DNA of 64,000 bases from Streptomyces sp. SCSIO 30461 (GTDB taxonomy: Bacteria; Actinomycetota; Actinomycetes; Streptomycetales; Streptomycetaceae). The stretch covers positions 1,736,001 through 1,800,000 of the forward strand of contig NZ_CP146101.1 in the NCBI RefSeq assembly GCF_037023745.1, written 5' to 3'. Below the pieces are notes generated by a model that was not told the origin of the DNA, searched no databases, and saw only the letters and a program-made list of their open reading frames with translations. A program made the position numbers and the translations under genes. Shown here in pieces: positions 38,290-46,657 of the stretch (its first letter is position 1; each line of letters starts with the position of its first letter).

Positions 38290-38918
38290 ACATCACCCCC
38301 GATGGTGTTCCGCTCGCTCGGCTGCACGTACACGAGTCCGTCGCCTTCGAACCGGATCTGGAACGCCTCCCCGCCGCCCTCGCCCAGCAGGGTGCGGAAG
38401 GTGACCCCGGACTGGAAACTCTGCTGCACGTTGCCCTGGTGGGCGATGTACGCCCCCGGGTCGACGGACAGCGGGTACTGCGGGCTCACCCTCAGCACGA
38501 CCGCCGGGCCGTCCGACATGATCGCTGCCTGGCCGGTGCCCTCGACGGTGGTAGTGAACAGCCCGTTCCCCGTCGCGCCGCCGCGCAGACCGGTGAAGCT
38601 GGTGCCGGTGCGCAGTCCGCCGTCCGTGCAGAGCAGATTGCTGGACTCGACGTACAGCTTGTCGCCGTGCAGCGAGACGAGATTGATCTCGGACGCGCGA
38701 TCGGCGAAATAGCAGGTGCCCTGACCCTTCACCTCCATCATGGTCATCTGCTCACCGGTCAGCCGGCGGGTCACCATGCCGCGGATGCCCTCACCGCCAC
38801 CGGACAGTTTCTTGAATGCCATCTGGCCGTCGTAGGCGACCATCGAGCCGTTCTTGGCCTTGACGGCGTCCCCGGTCATGTCGACGGCCAGCACCTTGCT
38901 GCCTTGAAGTCGGAACAT
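38286..38918 (-). CDS. AIM24-family protein (first of three)
   Basis: 210 residues. It begins MFRLQGSKVLAVDMTGDAVKAKNGSMVAYDG and carries GDKLYVESSNLLCTDG and LSVDPGAYIAHQGNV, which align with the middle paralogue. It is the first gene of the operon. ATG 38918 (or GTG two codons upstream) is chosen; no good Shine-Dalgarno sequence precedes it, and longer in-frame extensions are low-complexity and unlike the family. Confidence 0.85.
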   Translation of the reverse strand: MFRLQGSKVLAVDMTGDAVKAKNGSMVAYDGQMAFKKLSGGGEGIRGMVTRRLTGEQMTMMEVKGQGTCYFADRASEINLVSLHGDKLYVESSNLLCTDGGLRTGTSFTGLRGGATGNGLFTTTVEGTGQAAIMSDGPAVVLRVSPQYPLSVDPGAYIAHQGNVQQSFQSGVTFRTLLGEGGGEAFQIRFEGDGLVYVQPSERNTIGGDV

Positions 38919-39117
38919 TGCCACGGAGTGAAGGTACTCGGCGGGGTACGTTCCCGGACAGGCCCCCTGGAATGAACCTGACCCTGGTCTTCCCCTGACC
39001 CTCCCCTGAGTCCACCCGGGTAAAGATCGGGAAAAGAGCGATGTCACAATGAGCGAGCTTGTGCGCCCATTCACAAGGCGCGTCGACGCTCGACCCCCTC
39101 CATCGAAGGTGCCTCAC

Positions 39118-39462
39118 GTGGACATCAAGACCGCCGCCTCCCTCCACCGCCTCCGCCTCGTCTCCGCCCCGGAGGCCGTTTCGTTCCTGCTGCTGCTCGT
39201 CTGCTCGGTGCTCAAGCGCACGACGGAGTTCAACGCGGTCCCGGTCATGGGCGCGGTCCACGGCCTGCTGTTCGTCCTCTACGTGCTCTTCTGGCTGGAC
39301 GCTTGGAACCGCACCCGGTGGAGCATCGGCACGGCCGCCCTGTACTTCGTCCTTTCCGTGCTGCCCTTCGGCGGCTTCGTCGCCGACCGCAAGCTGAAGC
39401 GCGAGGCCGAGGCCGCGGTGATCGCCTCCCGCGCCCGCCGCGAGAGCGCGGTCAAGGCATGA
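39118..39462 (+). CDS. DUF3817 small membrane protein (copy 1)
   Basis: 114 residues with three membrane helices (about 14-30, 40-61 and 72-90) and a basic, Ala/Arg-rich cytosolic tail. The pattern [16 protein letters not shown], then [20 protein letters not shown], then [15 protein letters not shown] defines DUF3817. GTG 39118 follows GAAGGT (39105-39110). It overlaps the next gene by four bases. A second family member lies at 44125-44457. Confidence 0.82.
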   Translation: MDIKTAASLHRLRLVSAPEAVSFLLLLVCSVLKRTTEFNAVPVMGAVHGLLFVLYVLFWLDAWNRTRWSIGTAALYFVLSVLPFGGFVADRKLKREAEAAVIASRARRESAVKA

Positions 39463-39752
39463 TCGTCGCCTTCTCCGTGACCCCGCTCGGTGTCGGCGAG
39501 GACGTCGGCGAGTACGTCGCGGACGCCGTGCGCGTCGTCCGGGAGTCCGGACTGCCCAACCGCACCGACGCGATGTTCACCTCGATCGAGGGCGACTGGG
39601 ACGAGGTGATGGACGTCGTCAAGCGTGCCGTCGCCGCGGTGGAGGAGCGGTCACCGCGGGTGTCGCTGGTCCTGAAGGCGGACATCCGCCCCGGAGTGAC
39701 CGACGGACTGACGTCGAAGGTCGAGACGGTGGAGCGGCACCTCTCGGCCTGA
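39459..39752 (+). CDS. MTH1187/YqgV-family thiamine-binding protein
   Basis: 97 residues, ferredoxin-like fold of the MTH1187 family. It starts [31 protein letters not shown] and includes [20 protein letters not shown] and the C-terminal LKADIRPG. Members bind thiamine or hydroxymethylpyrimidine-type ligands (family knowledge). It is translationally coupled to the DUF3817 gene by an ATGA overlap and followed by a strong terminator. Confidence 0.85.
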   Translation: MIVAFSVTPLGVGEDVGEYVADAVRVVRESGLPNRTDAMFTSIEGDWDEVMDVVKRAVAAVEERSPRVSLVLKADIRPGVTDGLTSKVETVERHLSA

Positions 39753-39784
39753 CCTGCCGTCTCTGCCGTGAGCGCCGTATGGGT

Positions 39785-39818
39785 GGCCAAGCTCCCGGCC
39801 TGTGCCGGGAGCTTGGCC
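39785..39818 (+). terminator. Terminator after thiamine-binding gene
   Basis: A perfect 14-bp stem GGCCAAGCTCCCGG (39785-39798) with its complement (39805-39818) and a six-base loop, 32 bases after the stop. It is also placed to end the minus-strand small-gene unit at 39862. Confidence 0.8.
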
Positions 39819-39861
39819 GCTCTCCGGGGCGTTGCGGTCGCCAGCCGCATGGCTAAGCGCG

Positions 39862-40041
39862 TCACCCGCAGCGCGGGCACTCGCATGGTGGCCACGCGCG
39901 GGACATCAACGGCGGAAGGTCGTCCGTCCTCCGGATGACCGTCTCGGGTTCCCAGGTGCGCCCGTTGTCCCGGGACACACGCAGTGTCAACAGGGGCGGT
40001 CCGGTGTCCGCCCGGCCGCGCACACCGCTCCGGGTGCTCAC
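39862..40041 (-). CDS. Small Cys-tailed protein, unknown function
   Basis: 59 residues. A clear coding core, LTLRVSRDNGRTWEPETVI, is followed by DDLPPLMSRAWPPCECPRCG with a CxCxxC end that could bind metal. It starts with GTG 40041, overlapping the stop of the upstream small gene (GTGA), so the two form one translational unit. Similar short proteins accompany Streptomyces HTH regulators; the function is unknown. It ends 44 bases from the shared terminator. Confidence 0.7.
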   Translation of the reverse strand: MSTRSGVRGRADTGPPLLTLRVSRDNGRTWEPETVIRRTDDLPPLMSRAWPPCECPRCG

Positions 40042-40235
40042 TGGTGCCCCTCAGGGTGTCGCCGCAAGTGGACGTTGCAGTCGGTCACGGTGGTCATGTC
40101 GCCCCCGGCGCGGGCACGGTCGCGGACGGCGGCGAGCTCGGAACATCCGGCGCACTCTTCGACTGGGTCGGGGTCCGGTTCCTGTCGCGACGGAAGGTCA
40201 ACCGGGGGAGCGCTGTAGCCAGTGGGTTTGGTCAT
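40038..40235 (-). CDS. Small CxxC protein beside HTH regulator
   Basis: 65 residues. The Pro-rich N-terminus leads into ECAGCSELAAVRDRARAGGD followed by TTVTDCNVHLRRHPEGH, a CxxC and Cys/His pattern common in short streptomycete proteins next to HTH/DUF397 regulators. ATG 40235 is used; an upstream GTG (40253) adds six residues. No good ribosome site is seen, so a leaderless transcript is possible. It is divergent from the regulator at 40350. Confidence 0.65.
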   Translation of the reverse strand: MTKPTGYSAPPVDLPSRQEPDPDPVEECAGCSELAAVRDRARAGGDMTTVTDCNVHLRRHPEGHQ

Positions 40236-40349
40236 GGCGCGAGCCTGGCCCACCCTCGGGGACGTATCTTGCCCCGTATTGCGGACAGTTGGGACGTCAG
40301 AGCGCTAGGGTTCGAAGAAAGCCCAAAAGGCCGGAGTGCGAGGGTTGAC

Positions 40350-41117
40350 GTGAACGATGCGCTTCGTTTGGCCATGGACGACGCCGGATTGTCCGTCCGT
40401 CAACTCGCCTACCGGGTGGGGGTGTCCGCGAAGCAGGTGGAACGATGGCTCGGCAATCGTGATCTCACACCACACGCGAGAAACCGAGCAGATGCCTGCC
40501 GGGCGTTGGGAGTGGACGAAGAGATGTTGTGGCCCAAGGGCGTACAGGAGCGGGTGAAGACCGGAACCGACCGTGAGCTGGTCCGCAGTTATCCCTACCG
40601 GTCCGCGTGCCCGTCGACGGTCTGGACGGAGCTGGTCGAGTCGGCGGACGCCGAGCTGTTCCTCGCCGGGTATACGAACTACTTCCTCTGGACGCAGGTG
40701 CCCCACTTCGCAGACACCGTCCGGCGCAAGGCCGAGTCCGGGTGCCGGGTGCGCTTCCTGCTCGGGGACCCGGAAGGGGAGGTGACGCGCCAGCGGGAGA
40801 CGATCGAGGACGTGGCGCTGTCCGTTTCCACGCGGATCAGGATCACCTTGGAGCACCTCGACCGTCTCGGGCCCCGGCACGGCGTGGAGACGCGTTTCTC
40901 TGCTCCCTTGGACGCCATCAACCATGTGGGCCTCTCCGTGTTCCGGTTTGACGATGACGCGCTCGTGACGCCGCATCTCGCACGGCTCGTGGGCCACGAC
41001 TCCCCACTCCTGCATCTGCGCCGACATGGCGGCGGAGGCATGTTCGATCGGTTCAGCGAGCACAGCGAGGAGCTGTGGGGGAGGGCGCGGGTCCCGGACC
41101 CCGAGAACCATGCCTGA
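40350..41117 (+). CDS. HTH regulator with PLD-like C-terminal domain
   Basis: 255 residues. N-terminal XRE-type HTH (about 1-60): LAMDDAGLSVRQLAYRVGVSAKQVERWLGNRDLTPHARNR. A C-terminal domain of about 150 residues has ADAELFLAGYTNYFL, ESGCRVRFLLGDPEGEVTRQRE and FDDDALVTPHLARLVGHDSPLLHLRR, resembling the phospholipase D-like effector part seen in some Streptomyces regulators, without two clear HKD motifs. GTG 40350 follows GAGGG. It is divergent from two small Cys-rich genes that may be its targets. Confidence 0.78.
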   Translation: MNDALRLAMDDAGLSVRQLAYRVGVSAKQVERWLGNRDLTPHARNRADACRALGVDEEMLWPKGVQERVKTGTDRELVRSYPYRSACPSTVWTELVESADAELFLAGYTNYFLWTQVPHFADTVRRKAESGCRVRFLLGDPEGEVTRQRETIEDVALSVSTRIRITLEHLDRLGPRHGVETRFSAPLDAINHVGLSVFRFDDDALVTPHLARLVGHDSPLLHLRRHGGGGMFDRFSEHSEELWGRARVPDPENHA

Positions 41118-41160
41118 GTGAAGGCGATCCCTTGGTGCCGGCGGCGAACTCGGATCGCGG

Positions 41161-42165
41161 TCACGTGTCGTCCGGGCGGGCCCCTTCCGTCGCCAGTGCG
41201 ATGCCCAGCGGCGTGCGCTCGTACAGCACCTGGTGGCCGTAGCGGCGTGAGCGCAGCAAGCCCGCGTCCCTGAGCACCGACAGATGCGCCGAGACGCTCG
41301 ACGGCGCGAGGCCCAGGCGGTGGGCCAGGGTTGTGGTGCCGGTCGGGTCGTCCAGGGCGCAGAGGACCTCGGCGCGCACCCTGCCGAGAAGGCGGGCCAG
41401 TGTCTCGGGGGTGCGGCTGGACGGAGCCGCCCAGAGACCGGCGATGCCGCGGGCGGGGTAGACGAGGGTCGGTTGCCAGGGCGGGTCGAAGCCGCTGACG
41501 AGGTCCGGCCAGGAGAAGACGCTGGGCATCAGCACCAGACCCGCGCCGTCCAGGTCGCGGCGGTGGTCGTCGGTCTTGGCGAGGGTCAGGGTGGAGGTCC
41601 CGTCCCACTCCAGTCGCGGGTGCAGCTCCCGCAGCAGCCCTTCGAGGCCCACATCCGCCAGCCGCCGTGAGTGGTACGCGATGTCCGCTTCGAGCAGGGC
41701 CCGCAGACGGGGCCAGTCCGGGGCGATCAGGGTGTTCCAGGCGCGCTCGATCAGGTCGGCCAGTTCCCGTACGGCGCGCGCCGGGTCCGCGAGCATCGCC
41801 CGTGCCTCGGGGCGGTCCGATGTGCCGGCGTCCGCGAGGGCGTACGCCAGATCGTCGCGAGCCGACTCGGGGTCGGTGGCCCTGACCCGCGCGATCTCCT
41901 CGTCGAAGGTGGCCGCCGGGCCGATGGGAGGCGGGTAGAGGCAGTCCGGGTTGTGGCCCCGGTGTGGCATGAGGATCTGGAGCGGTGTGAAGTCGAGTTC
42001 CTCGGCCACCCGGGCTTCGCGCAGCCGGCGCAGCCACGGCAGGTGGTAGCCGTGGCGTTCGGGACGGGCGAGGGTGCGCACCGCCTCCTGGGTCTCCCAG
42101 AGCGGTGACAGCGCGAACCGGCAGCGCAGGAGATCGGCCTCGCCGAAGTGGAGTGTGAAGGGCAC
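41161..42165 (-). CDS. ArsR-like regulator with DUF5937-type domain
   Basis: 334 residues. A long N-terminal region (MPFTLHFGEADLLRCRFALSPLWET...) of the DUF5937 type precedes a C-terminal ArsR winged helix (about 245-325: VRAEVLCALDDPTGTTTLAHRLGLAPSSVSAHLSVLRDAGLLRSRRYGHQVLYERTPLG). No metal-binding cysteines are evident in the HTH. It is divergent from an MFS transporter 86 bases away, which is its likely target. Confidence 0.82.
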   Translation of the reverse strand: MPFTLHFGEADLLRCRFALSPLWETQEAVRTLARPERHGYHLPWLRRLREARVAEELDFTPLQILMPHRGHNPDCLYPPPIGPAATFDEEIARVRATDPESARDDLAYALADAGTSDRPEARAMLADPARAVRELADLIERAWNTLIAPDWPRLRALLEADIAYHSRRLADVGLEGLLRELHPRLEWDGTSTLTLAKTDDHRRDLDGAGLVLMPSVFSWPDLVSGFDPPWQPTLVYPARGIAGLWAAPSSRTPETLARLLGRVRAEVLCALDDPTGTTTLAHRLGLAPSSVSAHLSVLRDAGLLRSRRYGHQVLYERTPLGIALATEGARPDDT

Positions 42166-42251
42166 CCCATCTCCCCCTGTCCGTGAGCCCGCAAGATTCG
42201 TTTCCAGGCGAAAGTCTAGGGCCCGCGGTGGTCCGGCGGCAGGCTGCGATC

Positions 42252-43508
42252 ATGACCGACCAGCTTTCGCCCGCCACTGCCCCTGCTCCGCCGGGCCCGG
42301 CCATCGGCTACCGCGACGTCTTCGTCGTCGCCGAGTTCCGGGCGGTGTTCGCCGCGCACGCGCTCTCCCTCCTCGGGGTCGTGATCAGCGAGATCGCGTT
42401 GACCGTGCTCGTCTACGACCTCACCGGGTCGCCGCTGCTGAGCGCCCTCACCTTCGCCCTCGGCTTCCTCCCGTACCTCGTCGGCGGCACATTGCTCGCG
42501 GGCGTAGCGGACCGCTACCCCGCCCGGCGGGTGCTGGTGGTCTGCGACCTGGTGTGCGCGGGGTGCGTCGCACTGATGGTGTTGCCCTCGACCCCCGTCG
42601 CGGCGCTGCTCGCGCTGCGCTGCGCGGTCGCCGCCGTGGCACCCGTGTTCAACGGGACGCGGATGGCGACCCTGGCCGACATCCTCGGGCACGGGGAGCG
42701 CTTCGTGCTCGGCCGTTCGCTGGTGCGGATCGTGGCGCAGAGCGCCCAGCTCGTCGGGTTCGGGATCGGGGGCGTGCTGCTGACCCTGGTGCCGGCCCGG
42801 GGCGCCATCGCGATCACCGCCGTGACGTTCCTCGGCTCGGCGGCCCTGCTGCGGTTCGGGACGGGCCGCAGGCCCGCGCGGATGGGCTCGGGGGGCGGCA
42901 CGCTGCTCCGGGAGTCCCTCGAAGGTGCCCGTCTGGTGTTCCGGGACCGCCGGTTGCGGCTGCTCACCCTGATGTTCTGGGTGCCGCCGATGTTCGCCGT
43001 CGCTCCGGAGGCGCTGGCCGCCCCGTACGCCGACCGGATCGGCGCCGGGGGCGCCGCGCTCGGACTGCTGATGTGCGCGCTGCCGGTGGGCCATATCGCC
43101 GGCGAGCTGCTCGCCGGTTCGGCCCTGAGCGGCGCGGTCCGATCCCGGTCCGTGCTGCCGCTCGCCGTGTGCTCGCTGCTGCCCCTGCTGGTGTACACGG
43201 TGCGCCCGGGGCTGCCGCTCGCCGTGCTTGTGCTGCTGCTGGCCGGGCTGGGCTCCGCTTACAGCCTCGGTCTCGACCAGTGGTACGTGGCCGCCGTGCC
43301 CGAAGAGCTGCGCGGCCGCGCGATGACGCTGCTGACGGCCGGAATGATGACGCTCCAGGGCCTTGGCATGGCCGCGGCGGGCGTGGTGGCGGAGTTCGTT
43401 CCCGTCCACCGCGCGGTCGCCTGGTTCGGGGCGGTGGGAGCCGGCTGTGTGGCGGTGCTCGCCCTCAGGCTGCGGAAGATCGGGTACCGAAGTCCGAGAC
43501 GGGGCTGA
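42252..43508 (+). CDS. MFS transporter, probable exporter
   Basis: 418 residues with about twelve membrane helices. GVADRYPARRVLVVCD between helices 2 and 3 is the MFS motif A region; the second half repeats a related fold. It belongs to the drug-exporter-like group close to the enterobactin exporter type. ATG 42252 is used, with a poor ribosome site. It is divergent from the ArsR-like gene, which probably represses it; substrate unknown. Confidence 0.85.
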   Translation: MTDQLSPATAPAPPGPAIGYRDVFVVAEFRAVFAAHALSLLGVVISEIALTVLVYDLTGSPLLSALTFALGFLPYLVGGTLLAGVADRYPARRVLVVCDLVCAGCVALMVLPSTPVAALLALRCAVAAVAPVFNGTRMATLADILGHGERFVLGRSLVRIVAQSAQLVGFGIGGVLLTLVPARGAIAITAVTFLGSAALLRFGTGRRPARMGSGGGTLLRESLEGARLVFRDRRLRLLTLMFWVPPMFAVAPEALAAPYADRIGAGGAALGLLMCALPVGHIAGELLAGSALSGAVRSRSVLPLAVCSLLPLLVYTVRPGLPLAVLVLLLAGLGSAYSLGLDQWYVAAVPEELRGRAMTLLTAGMMTLQGLGMAAAGVVAEFVPVHRAVAWFGAVGAGCVAVLALRLRKIGYRSPRRG

Positions 43509-43540
43509 CCAGCATATGACCAGTGGGTAAGGTCGGTGCC

Positions 43541-44050
43541 GTGCCGAAGCCGCTCAGCCTCCCCTTCGACCCCATCGCCCGAGCCGACGAGCTCTGGCAG
43601 CAGCGCTGGGGCCCTGTGCCCTCCATGGCCGCGATCACCTCGATCATGCGGGCGCACCAGATCCTGCTCGCCGAGGTGGACTCGGTGGTCAAGCCGTACG
43701 GACTGACCTTCGCCCGCTACGAGGCGCTGGTGCTGCTCACCTTCTCCAAGTCCGGTGAGCTGCCGATGTCCAAGATCGGCGAGCGGCTGATGGTGCACCC
43801 GACATCCGTGACCAACACCGTCGACCGTCTGGTCAGGTCCGGCCTGGTCGACAAGCGGCCCAACCCCAACGACGGCCGGGGCACGCTCGCCTCCATCACC
43901 GCGAAGGGCCGCGAGGTGGTCGAGGCGGCGACCCGGGAGCTGATGTCGATGGACTTCGGGCTCGGCACGTACGACGCCGAGGAGTGCGCGGAGATCTTCG
44001 CGCTGCTGCGCCCGCTGCGGGTCGCCGCGCACGACTTCGACGAGAAGTGA
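43541..44050 (+). CDS. MarR-family transcriptional regulator
   Basis: 169 residues. Winged helix (about 55-130): LTFARYEALVLLTFSKSGELPMSKIGERLMVHPTSVTNTVDRLVRSGLVDKRPNPNDGRGTLASIT. The conserved VPKPLSLPFDPIARADELWQQRWG start supports GTG 43541; GTG 43523 is possible. It is upstream of a DUF3817 gene and of icmA, and could be a regulator in that neighbourhood. Confidence 0.88.
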   Translation: MPKPLSLPFDPIARADELWQQRWGPVPSMAAITSIMRAHQILLAEVDSVVKPYGLTFARYEALVLLTFSKSGELPMSKIGERLMVHPTSVTNTVDRLVRSGLVDKRPNPNDGRGTLASITAKGREVVEAATRELMSMDFGLGTYDAEECAEIFALLRPLRVAAHDFDEK

Positions 44051-44124
44051 GCCACCGGCGGGCGTGACGCAGGTCTCCCGACCCGCTGGAAGATCACCCA
44101 AAGCGGACGGATACCCTCGGCGCC

Positions 44125-44457
44125 ATGAAAAAGAGCGTGCTGACCCGCTACCGGGTGATGGCCTACGTCACCGCCGTCATGCTGCTGGTGCTGTGCACCT
44201 GCATGGTCTTCAAGTACGGCTTCGACATGGGTGAGGACGTCACCTTCGCGGTCTCCCAGGTCCACGGCATCCTCTACATCATCTATCTGATCTTCGCCTT
44301 CGACCTGGGCTCCAAGGCCAAGTGGCCGTTCGGCAAGCTGCTGTGGGTGCTGCTCTCCGGCACGATCCCGGGTGCCGCCTTCTTCGTGGAGCGCAACGTC
44401 GCCCGTGAGGTCGAGCCGCTGATCACGGGCGCCTCGCCGACTCCCGTCAAGGTGTAG
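44125..44457 (+). CDS. DUF3817 small membrane protein (copy 2)
   Basis: 110 residues, three helices: VMAYVTAVMLLVLCTCMVFKYG, QVHGILYIIYLIFAFDLG and LLWVLLSGTIPGAAFFVER. It shares the VHGILY and final F(F/V)xER/DRK patterns with the copy at 39118, but the two are clearly diverged. 74 bases after the MarR gene and followed by a strong hairpin. Confidence 0.8.
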   Translation: MKKSVLTRYRVMAYVTAVMLLVLCTCMVFKYGFDMGEDVTFAVSQVHGILYIIYLIFAFDLGSKAKWPFGKLLWVLLSGTIPGAAFFVERNVAREVEPLITGASPTPVKV

Positions 44458-44506
44458 TCGGCCCGCGACCGAGTGTGTCGCCCACGGGCGGTCGACGCGG
44501 GCTCCA

Positions 44507-44534
44507 GGGCCGCCGTACGCTCGTACGGCGGCCC
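44507..44534 (+). terminator. Terminator upstream of icmA
   Basis: GGGCCGCCGTACG (44507-44519) pairs with its complement (44522-44534) around CT, giving 12 stable pairs. It isolates icmA from the upstream genes. Confidence 0.75.
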
Positions 44535-44544
44535 CCCATCGACA

Positions 44545-44566
44545 TTTACTAGGACGTCCTAGTAAA
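44545..44566. promoter_or_regulatory. 22-bp perfect palindrome in icmA promoter
   Basis: The half-site TTTACTAGGAC is followed without spacer by its exact complement, ending 9 bases before the icmA start codon. The position across the ribosome site and presumed promoter fits a repressor operator of TetR or similar type. The core ACTAGGACGTCCTAGT is striking in G/C-rich DNA. Confidence 0.7.
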
Positions 44567-44575
44567 TTCGAAGGT

Positions 44576-46276
44576 ATGGACGCTGACGCCATCGATGAGG
44601 GCCGCCGCCGCTGGCAGGCCCGGTACGACTCCGCGAAGAAGCGGGACGCCGACTTCACCACGCTCTCCGGTGATCCGGTCGAGCCCGCCTACGGGCCCCG
44701 GCCCGGTGACACCTACGAGGGCTTCGACCGGATCGGCTGGCCGGGGGAGTACCCCTTCACCCGGGGTCTGTACCCGACCGGCTACCGCGGCCGCACCTGG
44801 ACGATCCGACAGTTCGCCGGCTTCGGCAACGCCGAGCAGACCAACGAGCGGTACAAGATGATCCTGGCCGCCGGAGGCGGCGGGCTCAGCGTCGCCTTCG
44901 ACATGCCCACCCTCATGGGCCGCGACTCCGACGACTCCCGCTCGCTCGGCGAGGTCGGCCACTGCGGTGTCGCCATCGACTCCGCCGCCGACATGGAGGT
45001 CCTCTTCAAGGACATCCCGCTCGGTGACGTCACCACCTCGATGACCATCAGCGGCCCGGCGGTCCCGGCCTTCTGCATGTACCTCGTCGCCGCCGAGCGG
45101 CAGGGTGTCGACCCGGGCGTGCTCAACGGCACGCTCCAGACCGACATCTTCAAGGAGTACATCGCCCAGAAGGAATGGCTCTTCGAGCCCGAGCCCCATC
45201 TGCGCCTGATCGGCGACCTGATGGAGTACTGCGCCCGCGGCATCCCCGCGTACAAGCCGCTGTCCGTCTCCGGCTACCACATTCGCGAGGCGGGCGCGAC
45301 AGCCGCGCAGGAGCTGGCGTACACCCTCGCGGACGGTTTCGGATACGTCGAGCTCGGCCTCAGCCGGGGCCTGGACGTCGATGTCTTCGGCCCCGGCCTC
45401 TCCTTCTTCTTCGACGCGCATGTCGACTTCTTCGAGGAGATCGCCAAGTTCCGCGCCGCCCGCCGCATCTGGGCCCGCTGGATGAAGGAGGTCTACGGGG
45501 CCAAGACCGACAAGGCGCAGTGGCTCCGCTTCCACACCCAGACCGCCGGTGTCTCGCTGACCGCCCAGCAGCCGTACAACAACGTCGTCCGCACCGCCGT
45601 CGAGGCGCTCGCGGCCGTGCTCGGCGGCACCAACTCGCTGCACACCAACGCCCTGGACGAGACCCTCGCCCTGCCGTCCGAGCAGGCCGCGGAGATCGCC
45701 CTGCGCACCCAGCAGGTGCTGATGGAGGAGACCGGCGTCGCCAACGTGGCCGACCCGCTGGGCGGCTCCTGGTACGTGGAGCAGCTCACCGACCGCATCG
45801 AGGCCGACGCCGAGAAGATCTTCGACCAGATCAAGGAGCGCGGACTGCGCGCCCACCCGGACGGCAAGCACCCCATCGGGCCCATCACCTCGGGCATCCT
45901 GCGCGGCATCGAGGACGGCTGGTTCACCGGCGAGATCGCCGAGTCCGCGTTCCGGTACCAGCAGGCGCTGGAGAAGGGCGAGAAGCGCGTCGTCGGCGTC
46001 AATGTGCACCACGGTTCGGTCACCGGTGACCTGGAGATCCTCCGGGTCAGCCACGAGGTCGAGCGCGAGCAGGTCCGTATCCTCGCCGACCGCAAGGCCA
46101 GGCGCGACGACGACCGTGTGAAGTCGGCCCTGGCGGCCATGCTGGCCGCTGCCCGCGACGGCTCCAACATGATCGAGCCCATGCTCGACGCGGTGCGCGC
46201 CGAGGCCACACTCGGCGAGATCTGCGACGCGCTGCGGGACGAGTGGGGGACCTACACGGAGCCTCCGGGCTTCTAG
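44576..46276 (+). CDS. icmA: Isobutyryl-CoA mutase large subunit
   Basis: Rearranges isobutyryl-CoA and n-butyryl-CoA with a separate small B12-binding subunit; 566 residues, the known IcmA length. It lacks the C-terminal cobalamin-binding domain of methylmalonyl-CoA mutase. Two residues set specificity: Phe80 in TIRQFAGF, where methylmalonyl-CoA mutase has Tyr, and Gln198 in KEYIAQKEW, where it has Arg. Both match isobutyryl-CoA mutase. ATG 44576 follows GAAGG closely and a 22-bp palindrome. No icmB lies nearby, so the small subunit must be encoded elsewhere. Confidence 0.94.
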   Translation: MDADAIDEGRRRWQARYDSAKKRDADFTTLSGDPVEPAYGPRPGDTYEGFDRIGWPGEYPFTRGLYPTGYRGRTWTIRQFAGFGNAEQTNERYKMILAAGGGGLSVAFDMPTLMGRDSDDSRSLGEVGHCGVAIDSAADMEVLFKDIPLGDVTTSMTISGPAVPAFCMYLVAAERQGVDPGVLNGTLQTDIFKEYIAQKEWLFEPEPHLRLIGDLMEYCARGIPAYKPLSVSGYHIREAGATAAQELAYTLADGFGYVELGLSRGLDVDVFGPGLSFFFDAHVDFFEEIAKFRAARRIWARWMKEVYGAKTDKAQWLRFHTQTAGVSLTAQQPYNNVVRTAVEALAAVLGGTNSLHTNALDETLALPSEQAAEIALRTQQVLMEETGVANVADPLGGSWYVEQLTDRIEADAEKIFDQIKERGLRAHPDGKHPIGPITSGILRGIEDGWFTGEIAESAFRYQQALEKGEKRVVGVNVHHGSVTGDLEILRVSHEVEREQVRILADRKARRDDDRVKSALAAMLAAARDGSNMIEPMLDAVRAEATLGEICDALRDEWGTYTEPPGF

Positions 46277-46657
46277 GGCGCGTATCGAGTCGTGATCAAC
46301 GGGTGGTCGACAGGGAAGCGACCTCAGGAACGATCATCGCGGACCCAGCCGCACCCCGCAGCGAATTGAGCAGCAGAGTCTCCGGTGCGGTCCTGCGGAA
46401 CGTGACGGCCGGCGACCGGCTGACGGGCACCGGTTCGCGGAAGGGACAGAATGCGGCGTACATCCATCCCCGGATCTACGCCTCGGGGGAGAGGAGCACG
46501 CAGACGCGCTACACCCAATGCGGTACGTCGGTCCAGCCCCAGGGACGGATCAAATGGAGCGGAACCCGGGCGAGCATGAACGAGTAGCCCGGTCAGAACC
46601 CCTGCCTTCCCCATCTGCCGGGTCTCGCCCTGCCCGTATCCGACGGATTGGTCCCAG
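46277..46657 (+). other. Intergenic region with possible gene remnant
   Basis: 381 bases between icmA and the MMPL gene. A plus-strand frame ends at 46587 with residues such as VSGAVLRNVTAGDRLTGTG, and CGTSVQPQGRIKWSG near the end. This has coding-like composition but no credible start or ribosome site, and it may be the tail of a lost secreted or SH3-like protein. No promoter or hairpin stands out. Confidence 0.3.

Noticed and set aside
46243..46587. 114-codon plus-strand ORF after icmA
   Set aside because: It overlaps the icmA end, lacks a ribosome site and matches no family I recognise; noted only as a possible remnant.
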